From positions 5,185-29,731 of the forward strand of contig NW_003106607.1 of NCBI RefSeq assembly GCF_000003605.2: a stretch of 24,547 nt of DNA. The letters run 5' to 3'. This document shows, piece after piece, positions 11,001-19,139 of the stretch (its first letter is position 1; each line of letters opens with the position of its first letter). The DNA comes from Saccoglossus kowalevskii. Its lineage: Eukaryota > Hemichordata > Enteropneusta > Harrimaniidae. The notes beneath the pieces were generated by a model. It ran no database searches and was not told the DNA's origin. It was given only the letters and a program-made list of their open reading frames with translations. Position numbers and translations under genes: made by a program.

Positions 11001-14000
11001 AACATACATTCAGATGGTAATAACAGGAATCAATATATCATTAAAACTGTTCTTGCAACTTTAACTACGGAAATGTAAGTGTTAGCTATGACTACAACTA
11101 CGGTGGTAATATCAACAAAACATCCAGGGATGATACGTGTGTAGTTAATGTACATTTCAATATACAAGTATCTATAACTCTGTACGTTTATCCATAGAGC
11201 TTAAAAGACTTTTAAGGTCTATGGTTTATCTATGTGTTCTTTATTAATACATGGGGATCCCGAACGGCTTTCGATAGTATGCATTTGTGTGTATATTGCT
11301 TTGTATTTTTTTGTTCTTGGACTTGTATTATGAGTTACGACAGCATGACAGTTGTGAAACGCAATCTGCTTCATAGGCATTGGATTTGTTGTACCATGTT
11401 GTCACCTAGAAGTGGCTCCAACGCCATTTAATCTTTTAAATTTAAGTATTCCGATCTCGTTTAAGGACAAAAGGTGTAGATGACATTTGCAGTTCCAGTT
11501 TCAATCCTTAGAGAAGTTTGAAGTTCACGTACTCAAATAATAGCAATTTACGGGTGTCAATATTGACATATATAACACTGGAACATCCATTAAAATATAA
11601 GGGACGAAATAGTGTTCTGACAAATGTTGTGCGCAGAAGACGCTTTGTTCACTTTCATTGAACCATGCAGTTTACAAGAATAAATCATAAGAACATTTTC
11701 CGGTTCCATTGTTCACGTAAGACTCTTGGGCATTATGTTATTTTATAATTTCCACAAAGAGAAGCGACATACATTTATATCAAAAGCGGTTTACACGGTT
11801 TATTAAATTTTTTTGGCTGATAGTTTTAAATATAAGTCTGTCATTGGTGGAAACAATTCATCCTATATACTAGGATATTACAAACTCGTTTAGATGCATG
11901 TTATCACATGGCACATTGACGTTGTTTTGTTTCCCTTTATTATTTCACAATATTCTCTCAACTGTGCCACTGTAAACGTTTACAACAATGCGCTGTTCTT
12001 AACTATCAAAGACCAATCTTATTATACACATGGGACAATACTAGGTACAATTTATTTTCCAATCTTTTTGCCCTAGTCACGACTTCATACACTTATAATG
12101 AGTGATTCATGGAAGTTGTACTACTGGTAACATCTGAGCGGGGCGAAACAACTACTCGGCGTAGTCAAAAATGGTGGTTAAAGTGAGTGTAAAATAATAT
12201 GATCAGTATGAACGAATTTAGTAAAATAGTACATGTGAGTCAGTAAAATGAGAAATGGGCCAGAATAGCTCATTAAAAATGAACTCTCCCAACGACGTCT
12301 GAAAAAATATACAACATAATTATTCCGGGGAGTGGGGGTAGAAACACAAACTGTTTTTTTCTCTCCAAAGCTGAACGTGTATACCGAACATCAGACATGC
12401 CCGGCCCGTACCTGACTGGCGTAAAAAGGCAAACATTTGCACTATTGTAAACATCACGCAGTAGTGTTTTTAAGCTGATTTACTCGCATTTCCACGATTG
12501 GGTTTGGGTTTCCACTGAAGTTGTGAAAAATTACTATGTTAGTTGCATGTTATGGTGGCGCTGATAATCGTTGAGTTAAAACACTAGTTCTTCATATAAA
12601 TAAAAACATTGTTGCACTATAATTGTAAACAACACGCATTGCTTATCGACGCAATACGGGTCATCCTGTTATTACTTTACAATCGCTGTAACCGCTATTA
12701 GTGACTACGCCGAGTAGTCATATTTTGCCGCTTTGGTGTTACCAGTAGTATATGTTATGCTTGCTATGAGTCATTTGAGTTTTCTGAACAAACAGTGATT
12801 AACACCCTTGTTAAGAGAAATATCAATTTTCTGTTCAACAGCATTACTGTACTTAACACCGCTCGTGGGCATTCGACCTGATAAATATGGACGAAAAATT
12901 AATCTCCCCCCCCAAAAAAAGTTTGAGAAGTGTCACACAATTATATAATCAGACCTTTCGTTTGTGTATCTAGTATGAAATGATTTTTTTGAAGAAACCT
13001 TTGTTTAATATGAAAAGTAGTTCAGTGACCATTTATTCGTATCTAGATTGTAAATAACAGCAAAAAATTAAACTAATTTAAAATCAAAGAAATGTATTGT
13101 TTTTTCAATGGTTGCAAACTACCGTGAGGTGGCAGTGTGTTCAATATAAAGACTCAAGTCTACCCTTTTAATTATGCATTATACTATAAAACAATATCCT
13201 CGTGAATCTTATACGGTTACATCATATCACAAAACAGAAAAAAAAACTGCCGGCATAACAATATATACCAACATCCACTGAAATACAACAAAATATATTG
13301 TGGATTGAACTGAGCATGGTTCAGTTTACGAGCGCGTAATTGCACCGGTTGATTTGTTCCATACAGCTTTTCTTTCCAGAGTGAATGTACCTAACTGTCA
13401 TACTCACGACCTATAGTTTACTCACCTATATTTTGTTCAATAGCCAATACTCCTTTTCTGTCACCGCCTTCTGTGAATGCCACTGGTCCCTGGAAGAAGT
13501 TAACAAACTCACCGTTCAGTATGACGCTGCTCAAAGTATCAACGCCGTAAACGGTATATTTTACACATATTATTACGTCAAACTTTCACACATTATGGAA
13601 CGGTGTGTGATACTTAGTTGTGACTATAACTCATGGTGTTAAGCAACACACCATTCGTGGGTTTCAAGTACGCGTGTAATGCTGTTCAATTACGTCATTA
13701 ACATTGCTGGCTTGTTCAAAGTTAGTGCATGNNNNNNNNNNNNNNNNNNNNNNNNNNNNNNNNNNNNNNNNNNNNNNNNNNNNNNNNNNNNNNNNNNNNN
13801 NNNNNNNNNATCGGCTCATGACAACATAATGTGATTAGTTAATAAGGTCATGGTCATGGCACTTGATTATGTAATCCTAACTCTATGAATAAAAGTACAA
13901 GAAATGCATAGCAAAGTCAAAGATACAACATGGCACACACACACACACAATCATACTCACACATATCACCCAAACCTACAGTCGTCTTCAGACAGATCAA

Positions 14001-17000
14001 CCTACGAGTACAGTCATCCTCGGACAGATAAACAGACACCTGCAGTGATCCTCAGGCTGATCAACCCACACTCACAGTCATCCAGAGAAGGCCAGCCCAC
14101 ACCTACTGTCATCGTCAGACAGATCAACACACACCTACGGTGATCTCCAGACAGAACAAACTACGCTCACAGTCATCCCCAGACAGATCAATCCACACCC
14201 ACAGTCGTCCTTAAAATATCTACACACACACACACAGTGATCCTCAGACAGATCAGCTGACACCTACTGTCATCCTCAGACAGACCATCCCATACCCACG
14301 GTGATCTTCAGACACATCAAACTACGCTTACAGTCCTCCCCAGACAGATCAACACACCACACCAACAGTCGTCCTCAGAATATATTCATACACACAATGA
14401 TCCTTAGACAGATCAGCCGACACCTACTGTAATCCTCAGGCAGATCAACCCACACCCACAGCGCTCATCGGACAGATCAACACACACCCAGTCGTCCTCA
14501 GAATATCTACATACACACACAGTGATCCTCAGACAGATCAGCCGACACCTACTGTCATCCTCAGACAGACTATCCCATACCCACGGCGATCCTCAGACAG
14601 ATCAAACTACGCTTACAGTCCTCCCCAGACAGATCAACACACCACATCACATCCACAGCCGTCCTCAGAATATATTCATACACACAACGATCCTTAGACA
14701 GATCAGCCGACACCTACTGTAATCCTCAGGCAGATCAACCCACACCCACAGCGCTCATCGGACAGATCAACACACACCCAGTCGTCCTCAGAATATCTGC
14801 ATACACACACAGTGATCTTCAGACAGATCAGCCGACACCTACTGTCATCCTCAGGCAGATCAACCCACACCCACAGTGCTCATCGGACAGATCAACCAGC
14901 ACCCACAGTCATCCACAGACAGATCAACCCACGCTTACAGTCATCCTCAGACAGATCTAAACACACCTACAGTCATCTTCAGACAGATTAAAACATGAAC
15001 AATTAGGTAACTGAGTATTGTTCTTCAAAGGTTATTTTTAATTTTCAATGAGTGGTCTCTCTTCTATTCAATGTAGATGTGTTATCGAGTAGTTAGTATA
15101 CCTTTCCAGAAATTGTAGGTCCAGTATCCAAACTCCACGTGGCCCATGATATAGCGAAATATCCCCTTACTGCGGCATTCATTTCATCTGTTGTGCAGTC
15201 CAATAAATCTGCATCTCGAATCCACCATTCAGGTCCAAATATTCCAAGTATAATCCACACATACTTTGGCCCATATATTCCATGTTTGTAAGCCTGTAAA
15301 CACAGTAAATGACTAGATATGTAGTTTGCGTAATGATTGGTTGACATATTCGGAATAACCCTTTTGCATATTAACTCTACCTTTTAATTATGATATGTGA
15401 CAATTTGGTCGACTGTTCTAGTTTCCCGAGATCAAATATTTTGCAATATTTTAATCCGAAATGAGTATTATATAACGGTCTTTGATTTTCCATAAATGTC
15501 AATATTCAAAGTGTCACATCTATGCCTTTTCTAAATTGCCCCAATTAGGATTTCAACACATGTTACATCAGCATGTTTTCCATTAAATCTAATCTGTATT
15601 CTGGGTAAAATTTATAATTCAAACGAAAAGTAATTTACCACACAGCCGTTACAGTGCTTCATAGATAAAATGTTTGACCTTTCCGAATTCCTCTGTCATG
15701 CAAAACGCTTAACCTATCTGGTCGACATGATGTTGTTTGCACATGAATAATTTAACATTACGTTTATTTATATTAAAAAAAAATTCTATTTTATATATAG
15801 GGTATCACACAAGTTTACAAATGTCGTTTACTATGATAATGTGTTTAATTGATTTCATGACCGATTATCTCGCCACTTACACTTTTACTAGAATAAGAAT
15901 GTAAGGGTGATGGAAAATTCGTTCTTTCCATCGCCTTTATTATATCACTGGCCTATGTAAGCAAAGTATTTGGAACAGTAGACGCTACGTCGTTGGTAAA
16001 AACGTATACAATATTACAGGGAATAGAAAGCACCAGTTGTTTATTCAAAATACACCAAAAAGAGACTGCAACGCGGTAGGCAAAAGTGAAGATAGGCGGA
16101 GAATCATATTGCTCGAGCTGAAATCGTGCGGATAAGACAGTGACTGCTACGTGACAACCATATTTTAAGTAGTATGGAGCAATGATATCCAACTGTGAAT
16201 TTATTCGACTGAATGAGAGTCCCTGTAAATGTTATTATTAGTAAGTTATCATACAAAGTGTAACAGTAAAGATAGCGGCACGATACTAAGTTATACCGAA
16301 CACGTTTTCAAGATTCGTTTGGAGTGATGCCGTGAAGAAATATGAGTAAATATTTAATTGATAGCGGTTGATTATCAAGCGTGATAGTTATGTCGAGACT
16401 GTTCTTAGAATTACCATGCTGAACGATTATGGATTCTATTTTGAAATGGAAATTGTATTCCAGACGTACACCGCACGTTATCCTATATCTGACATTATAA
16501 TTGAAATTTACATGCTACTACATTCAAAGAGATGTTAGTAGGATACTTATATTGGCAATCATTTGTAAAAGATTGGTATAACAACAATTTGAAGTGTTCA
16601 GGATAAGTGAATTAGACTCCTGTGACTCCTTTGTGAAGCATTATTAACGGTTGTGATATCTTACAATTTTCTTGGTGTTGTGTGCATTTGTGCATGAGTA
16701 TAGTATTACGTGAATTGTTTTGTTATTTAGAATTATTCCCGTGTCCGCCCACGTGGGATTGAAGCTGGAATTGTTGCTACTTGCCAAATTCTGCAGAATA
16801 TTTCTGAAAAGCTTCCTAGACTTTCATGCCATTGAAAACATCATTACTTCACATATATAAAGAACTCTACCTATGTTTGGAAACGCAATCATTGAAATAC
16901 TTGTAATATGCCAGGGTGACATTGTAGAAGCTTGGTTTGCTTTGTGACAGTACAACGGAAAATCTTTAGCGGTGAAGTCGTTGAAAAAGCAAGCACGACA

Positions 17001-18409
17001 TCGACATGTTTCTTTAAGCAATTTTCACCACAAGCTTACTTAAATCCGATTTGGGTATGGGCTCACTTCACGTCTCACTTGACGATTGTAATTACAACGG
17101 TTGCCTTAGTTACACTAAGGATAGTGCTCCCTGATATGGAAAATGTATATTTCGAGAGTGTTTTTTATGTCAAAAACGTATAATTGACTACGACAGTAAT
17201 GCACTACGCATCTAATACATATTTCATTTTGGAGTAAAACATATTATGAGTTGATGGCATTCACACTATCGTGTTCCTCATTTATTTAACAGTATATATC
17301 CTGTCATCATACCATTGCAAAGTAAAGTGACATATTAAAAGCTATAAAAAGCAGGCAACTTAATTTACAAAGTAGTTATCACAATGAATGCCGGTAATGT
17401 GGAAGGACCATACAACAATACACATAATTTGATACAATCAATGTAAGTACATTATTTGAAATAACGAACGTTTATTTCAATCTTACTGCATTGATAACCG
17501 TACCTCACAGAATATATTTGCTCCCATTTCCGGACTGAAAATGCCAATTATTATCCTGGCGTCTTTATTCTGAAAAAATACAAATGTTTTATTATTGCGT
17601 ATATTTAACATTCATGTATCCGTGACCAAACTGACCAAACAAATTTTACATTCGAAATGTTCAAGCGCTTTACAAATCTGATATTTCAGTATACAAGACA
17701 TGAATTTCCGGTTCAGTTTGACATCCTACATCGATATATATTTGACGGCCTTGACCACATTTATTGGAATCATGTATAATATAGACTGACACGAGCTTAC
17801 CTTCAAATGAATAATCCGTTGTGCGGGGTCATCTGGTATCGACTCTATGCATGCAATTGTAATATTCGCATGGGAAACTCTTAGCAATAAATCGTGTATA
17901 GTCTACATGATTCAAAGATAACAATATTAATTCAATCATTTAACTGGAAAACGAAACACTATTGTTTAATATTAGTTAGGCAATAAGAAACAACGCACCA
18001 TCCATTGTATGATAACGGGCAATGACAGAGATGTGCACAATAATGCACAAGACGCAATAACATTATTAAATACAATATGAGTTATTGTTTGCCCTCATGT
18101 CAACTGGTGGTTTCCCTAGGCCCGTGACAATAATTACCAACTGTCCACGTGTAGTGTATGTAAATTAATAATTTATAAGATGCAATAGATCATGTATGAA
18201 TTCAAATAAAGCTAGCACGACTAAGCCGATTTACTCACTGATGTGTATGGTTCCGCTGGTTCATAAATTATTCCTATACGGTACCAGTTGAACGTTTTAA
18301 TAAAAGCTAATATAGCTGCATTGAAACCGTCCATTGCGGGCAAGGTGCGAAAGTAATAAGGATACTTCACTCGGTTGGACAGCGACGGGGCTGAACCTGC
18401 ATATGAAAC
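1970..18409 (-). CDS. GABA-B receptor-like class C GPCR gene (5' partial, multi-exon)
   Basis: This is a plasma-membrane receptor that should couple extracellular ligand binding to G proteins. Visible exons in order of transcription are 18239-18409, 17801-17902, 17504-17569, 15102-15293, (gap exon), 13426-13526, 9621-9710, 9288-9444, 5314-5446, 4465-4572, 4222-4344, 3401-3546, 2852-3044 and 1970-2098. Every checked border is GT-AG and phases match across each junction except around the gap. The product has a Venus-flytrap domain, a linker ending in GGQPPADE, seven membrane segments and a 42-residue tail. The linker goes straight to TM1 with no cysteine-rich domain, which separates GABA-B receptors from mGluR and calcium-sensing types. 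Motifs NDSKY, FSKTWRV and FVPK are GABA-B hallmarks. The lobe-2 segment and TISGK look closer to GABBR2 than GABBR1 from memory. The signal peptide and first ~100 or more residues are not in view. Confidence 0.95.
2146..2604. mobile_element. Possible MITE with TA target duplication
   Basis: The left end CCCCAGAACTG...CACTACCTCTAGT and the reverse complement of the right end (TCCCAGAAACTG...CACTACCTCCAGT) align over about 55 bp with mismatches. TA flanks both ends. A further inverted repeat near the centre (CCTTTGATTTCTATAAATA at about 2285 and its complement at about 2378-2399) can fold into a hairpin. It lies in the last intron, 47 bp before the final exon. No transposase is encoded. Confidence 0.5.
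2731..2932. repeat. 101-bp tandem duplication across a splice donor
   Basis: The two copies, 2731-2831 and 2832-2932, are identical except at two positions. On the minus strand the unit holds the last 81 bp of the TM6-TM7 exon plus 20 bp of intron, so the donor GTAAGATT exists twice. Copy 2832-2932 is the one joined to the functional exon; 2731-2831 lies in the intron. Confidence 0.95.
2852..3044 (-). CDS. GABA-B receptor-like exon m: intracellular loop 3, TM6 and TM7
   Basis: The exon is 193 nt; its first base completes an Arg. It reads [20 protein letters not shown], then [31 protein letters not shown] and [13 protein letters not shown]. Loop 3 NDSKY, needed for G-protein coupling in GABBR2, is intact, and TM7 ends with the invariant FVPK. 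The acceptor is TTATTTCAG and the donor is AAAG|GTAAGA. The last 81 bp of the exon and the first 20 bp of the intron are tandemly duplicated directly downstream. Confidence 0.96.
3401..3546 (-). CDS. GABA-B receptor-like exon l: extracellular loop 2 and TM5
   Basis: The exon is 146 nt, phase 0 in and phase 2 out. It reads [20 protein letters not shown], then [20 protein letters not shown] and GTFLTWQI. The Cys in QSCS is the loop 2 cysteine, expected to bond with the one before TM3. Y-x-Y-K-G-L-L-L is the conserved TM5 core. The first bases of the exon (AAG|GTGAGA) look like a donor, but only their use as an acceptor after TTATTCTAATTCTGCACAAG keeps phase 0 with exon k. The 3' donor is ATAAG|GTGAGG. 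Confidence 0.93.
3695..3834. repeat. Small fold-back element
   Basis: TTACTGTCGTTTCAGTC at the left end is repeated in inverted orientation (GACTGAAACGATAGTAA) at the right end, with one mismatch over 17 bp, enclosing about 106 bp. It sits in the intron between the TM4 and TM5 exons. It could be a short MITE or a chance hairpin. Confidence 0.4.
4222..4344 (-). CDS. GABA-B receptor-like exon k: TM4
   Basis: The exon is 41 codons in phase 0/0. It reads [20 protein letters not shown], then [11 protein letters not shown] and [10 protein letters not shown]. The (I/V)KDxxL start, the internal I-D and the W-Q-x-V-x-P exit are GABA-B TM4 features. The usual Asp of the WQ-V-DP motif is His. The acceptor is TTATTCTAG and the donor is GTG|GTAAGT. 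The intron before it is only 120 bp. Confidence 0.95.
4465..4572 (-). CDS. GABA-B receptor-like exon j: TM3
   Basis: The exon is 36 codons in phase 0/0. It reads [20 protein letters not shown], then [21 protein letters not shown]-x-G-A-M-F-x-K-T-W-R-V is diagnostic for TM3 and the start of intracellular loop 2 in GABA-B receptors. The Lys and Arg of KTWR are kept. The acceptor is CATTTCAG and the donor is AAG|GTAATC. Confidence 0.96.
5314..5446 (-). CDS. GABA-B receptor-like exon i: TM2
   Basis: The exon is 133 nt; its first base completes an Arg with AG from the TM1 exon. It reads [20 protein letters not shown], then [10 protein letters not shown], then [20 protein letters not shown]-x-x-NN is a near-invariant GABA-B signature at the start of TM2, and the exon ends at the conserved extracellular Cys plus Arg. 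The acceptor is TTTTACTTACAG and the donor is CGG|GTATGT. Confidence 0.95.
5561..5790. repeat. 54-bp minisatellite, about four units
   Basis: Units begin at 5561, 5615, 5669, 5724 and 5778 (last partial), with core TTGCAACTTCCCCCAGACGG. The period is 54 bp, with one 55-bp unit caused by an extra A. Identity between units is very high. A decayed half-unit follows at about 5838-5880. Frames stay open across units ([12 protein letters not shown] per unit), but the extra A shifts the frame and no gene signals surround it. It lies about 115 bp upstream of the TM2 exon, within the intron. Confidence 0.9.
5885..9287. other. Large receptor intron, lower part without clear features
   Basis: This is intronic DNA between the TM1 and TM2 exons. 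Apart from the doubtful stretch at 7200-7318 and a two-strand open stretch at 8350-8545, I see only AT-rich sequence and no recognisable coding or RNA gene. Confidence 0.5.
7200..7318 (+). CDS. Doubtful plus-strand terminal exon
   Basis: After CATCACAG the plus strand reads [16 protein letters not shown], then [13 protein letters not shown] and TAA, richer in GC than the flanks. Another frame across 7114-7250 is also open. It is unrecognised and lies inside a large intron of the minus-strand receptor. It could be a nested gene's exon, an old transposon piece, or chance. Confidence 0.15.
9288..9444 (-). CDS. GABA-B receptor-like exon h: linker and TM1
   Basis: The exon is 157 nt, completing a Gly from the previous exon and ending in phase 2. 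It starts GGQPPADED, the (G)GxPPADxT linker of GABA-B receptors. After a short [10 protein letters not shown] stretch comes a hydrophobic helix, [20 protein letters not shown], then FNCTNRKK on the cytoplasmic side. The helix and following basic F-N-x-x-x-R match TM1 and intracellular loop 1. The donor is AGAG|GTACGT. The last intron before it is only 176 bp, while the next is 3,841 bp. Confidence 0.95.
9621..9710 (-). CDS. GABA-B receptor-like exon g: last strands of Venus-flytrap domain
   Basis: The exon is 90 nt, phase 1 in and phase 1 out. The G of the previous exon plus AT makes Asp, giving [21 protein letters not shown], then [14 protein letters not shown]. This is the V-x-I-G-x-Y strand followed by the D-x-I-x-W segment found just before the linker in GABA-B receptors. 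The acceptor is CTTTCAG and the donor is CATG|GTTCGT. Confidence 0.9.
9711..12118. other. Receptor intron with degenerate repeats
   Basis: Intron sequence lies between exons f and g. Besides the degenerate repeat zone at 10430-11025, no coding or RNA feature is recognisable. Confidence 0.5.
10430..11025. repeat. Dispersed degenerate short repeats, two orientations
   Basis: CATCGGAAACG-type words recur at about 10437, 10469 and 10530. The inverted form, TTTCCGATGGTAATAAC or near variants, recurs at about 10668, 10694, 10717, 10747, 10952 and 11012. The variants suggest an old tandem array of roughly 25-30 bp units containing an inversion. No stable period remains. Short frames in the area are not recognisable proteins. 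Confidence 0.4.
12121..12748. mobile_element. 628-bp MITE with long terminal inverted repeats and TA duplication
   Basis: The left end CTACTGGTAACATCTGAGCG and the reverse complement of the right end (CTACTGGTAACACCAAAGCG) align for about 70 bp at roughly 75% identity. They share a perfect internal block CTACTCGGCGTAGTCA. TA flanks both sides (12119-12120 and 12749-12750). Inside is a diverged direct repeat with GCACTATTGTAAACATCACGC at about 12439 and a similar block at about 12614. There is no coding capacity, so it is a non-autonomous DNA transposon of a TA-inserting superfamily. It sits in the intron between exons f and g. Confidence 0.8.
13426..13526 (-). CDS. GABA-B receptor-like exon f: end of lobe 2
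   Basis: The exon reads [11 protein letters not shown], then [20 protein letters not shown] and I, ending in phase 1. [11 protein letters not shown] is the conserved G-x-V-x-F-D-x-x-G-D/S-R strand pair, and LN ten residues before it matches the M-N of the family. The 3' border (ATAG|GTGAGT) is firm. The 5' border is not. The start given uses the AG at 13527-13528, while a stronger acceptor (TTAACTTCTTCCAG) would start the exon at 13489. The upstream frame stays open for about 18 further codons, so an earlier start is also possible. Confidence 0.85.
13694..13731 (-). CDS. Possible GABA-B receptor-like exon e, 3' remnant at gap edge
   Basis: On the minus strand just inside the gap border the sequence reads [12 protein letters not shown] in the frame that ends with AC before GTAATT. 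Human GABBR1 has ALALNK at the place in the domain where an exon is missing here, after TISGK. Phase 2 would join correctly to the following exon. The match is only about six residues, and another frame ([14 protein letters not shown]) is also open. Most of this exon would lie in the Ns. Confidence 0.35.
13732..13809. other. Assembly gap (78 Ns)
   Basis: This run of undetermined bases lies between a satellite array and the remnant of a receptor exon. The true length may differ from 78. One receptor exon of about 35-45 codons, expected between TISGK and the LN-x-x-F segment, is missing from readable sequence and most likely sits here. Confidence 0.98.
13930..14995. repeat. Complex minisatellite with ~290-bp higher-order period
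   Basis: Short units of roughly 30-40 bp share CAGACAGATCAACCCACACC and CAGTCATCCTCAG words, starting after a CA microsatellite at about 13932. A marker word GATCAGCCGACACCTACTGT occurs at 14251, 14411, 14536, 14701 and 14826. Spacings alternate between about 160-165 and 125, so blocks repeat every 285-290 bp. It lies in a receptor intron next to the assembly gap. Open frames in it are repeat by-products. Confidence 0.92.
15102..15293 (-). CDS. GABA-B receptor-like exon d: Venus-flytrap lobe 2
   Basis: The exon is 64 codons in phase 0/0. It reads [20 protein letters not shown], then PEWW, a DCTTDEM helix start, AVRGYF and TISGK. The YGPKYVW strand, the C-T-x-D/E-E-M helix and the G-Y-F strand are characteristic of GABA-B receptors. 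The Trp of the GABBR1 IGW motif (Trp278 of GABBR1b) is Ile here. The acceptor is GTTTACAG and the donor is AAG|GTATAC. The next exon should follow in phase 0 but lies beyond a satellite array and probably in the assembly gap. Confidence 0.93.
15294..17503. other. Receptor intron, nothing recognised
   Basis: This 2,210-bp intron separates exons c and d. Open frames at 15953-16192 (minus) and 16932-17183 (plus) are short and unrecognised. Confidence 0.55.
17504..17569 (-). CDS. GABA-B receptor-like exon c: lobe 2 strand
   Basis: This small exon is 22 codons in phase 0/0: [15 protein letters not shown] followed by GANIFCE. It aligns to the (K/Q)DARIIVG segment and the FCE cysteine of the family. 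The residue after IGIF is Ser where GABBR1 has the GABA-contacting Tyr (Tyr250 of GABBR1b, recalled from the crystal structure). The acceptor TTTTTTCAG has a good pyrimidine tract and the donor is GAG|GTACGG. The intron to exon b is 231 bp. Confidence 0.93.
17801..17902 (-). CDS. GABA-B receptor-like exon b: Venus-flytrap lobe 1 to lobe 2
   Basis: The exon is 34 codons in phase 0/0. It reads [20 protein letters not shown] then [14 protein letters not shown]. This matches the family pattern of a helix followed by a beta-strand and the DP...LK segment just before the KDARII strand. The acceptor is CATGTAG and the donor is AAG|GTAAGC. The intron separating it from exon a is 336 bp. Confidence 0.92.
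18239..18409 (-). CDS. GABA-B receptor-like exon a: Venus-flytrap lobe 1
   Basis: The exon is 57 codons with phase 0 at both ends. It opens with [13 protein letters not shown], equivalent to the VSY-SS-P-LSNR segment of GABA-B receptors, then reads [15 protein letters not shown] and [12 protein letters not shown], the conserved FRT and W-x-x-I strand. The serine aligned with human GABBR1b Ser153 is kept, while the position of His170 is Leu. The acceptor follows CCCACTAG and the donor is TCA|GTGAGT. No upstream exon carrying the expected GPGCS-type segment was found between here and the window end. Confidence 0.93.
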
Positions 18410-19139
18410 CTAGTGGGAACAAAACAATATAACCAACAATGAAAATTGACAAGGATTTGTACAATGTACCATTACTAAGTACAGTTTGATTATTATGTGT
18501 AATGTTTCAAATAATGAACAATATTAGTACAACACATTATTAGATAGAAAAATAGAAGAAAGAAAGAAGTAGTTGTATAACCACGAATATTGAATGTAGC
18601 TCTGAGTAATTCAATATTATAGTTGTGATGCGTAGAAATTTGGAAAAGATAAAAAGAAAATGTTTGTATACGCGGAATGGCCAACAAATTGTACGACCGC
18701 AAAATAAGTTGTATATTTTTTTAAAACATTGATTGCTTTTATTTTTTTGGAAAATAAATTGTTTTACATACAATTTTTCACATGGATAAATTATATTTCA
18801 TGCTTAATTTATTAACATCAGCTTGAAACATGTCAGCATTATATATTTAAGAACGACAGTTCCTCTTTATATTTGGTAATGCAAAATATGTATTACCGTA
18901 TGTTTTACTAGTTTATATGAAATAATTGCTGTTTTTATTAAAGTGTAATTATTTTTCACACTTTAGGCCACCGATCCAAAAGTACACAACCATGACAACA
19001 AATAACAATTGTTTTAGGGGATATCAAAAATAAATCAATAAACATGAAAACTATCACATAAACTTTTTTCACATATGTACCGTTTCGTTTCTGGAATGCG
19101 TAGCAAGAGTAATCAATGTGTTGAGGTGGGCACTTCTCA
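18410..19139. other. Upstream intron or 5' flank, no feature recognised
   Basis: Very AT-rich sequence precedes the first visible receptor exon in transcription order. The exon that should encode the GPGCS-type segment was not found here. Confidence 0.5.

Noticed and set aside
13904-14722. Open frames in the satellite ([12 protein letters not shown] and similar)
   Set aside because: They come from the tandem repeat and have no gene context.
16932-17183. 82-residue plus-strand frame as a gene
   Set aside because: No recognisable motif, no splice or transcription signals, and it lies in a receptor intron.
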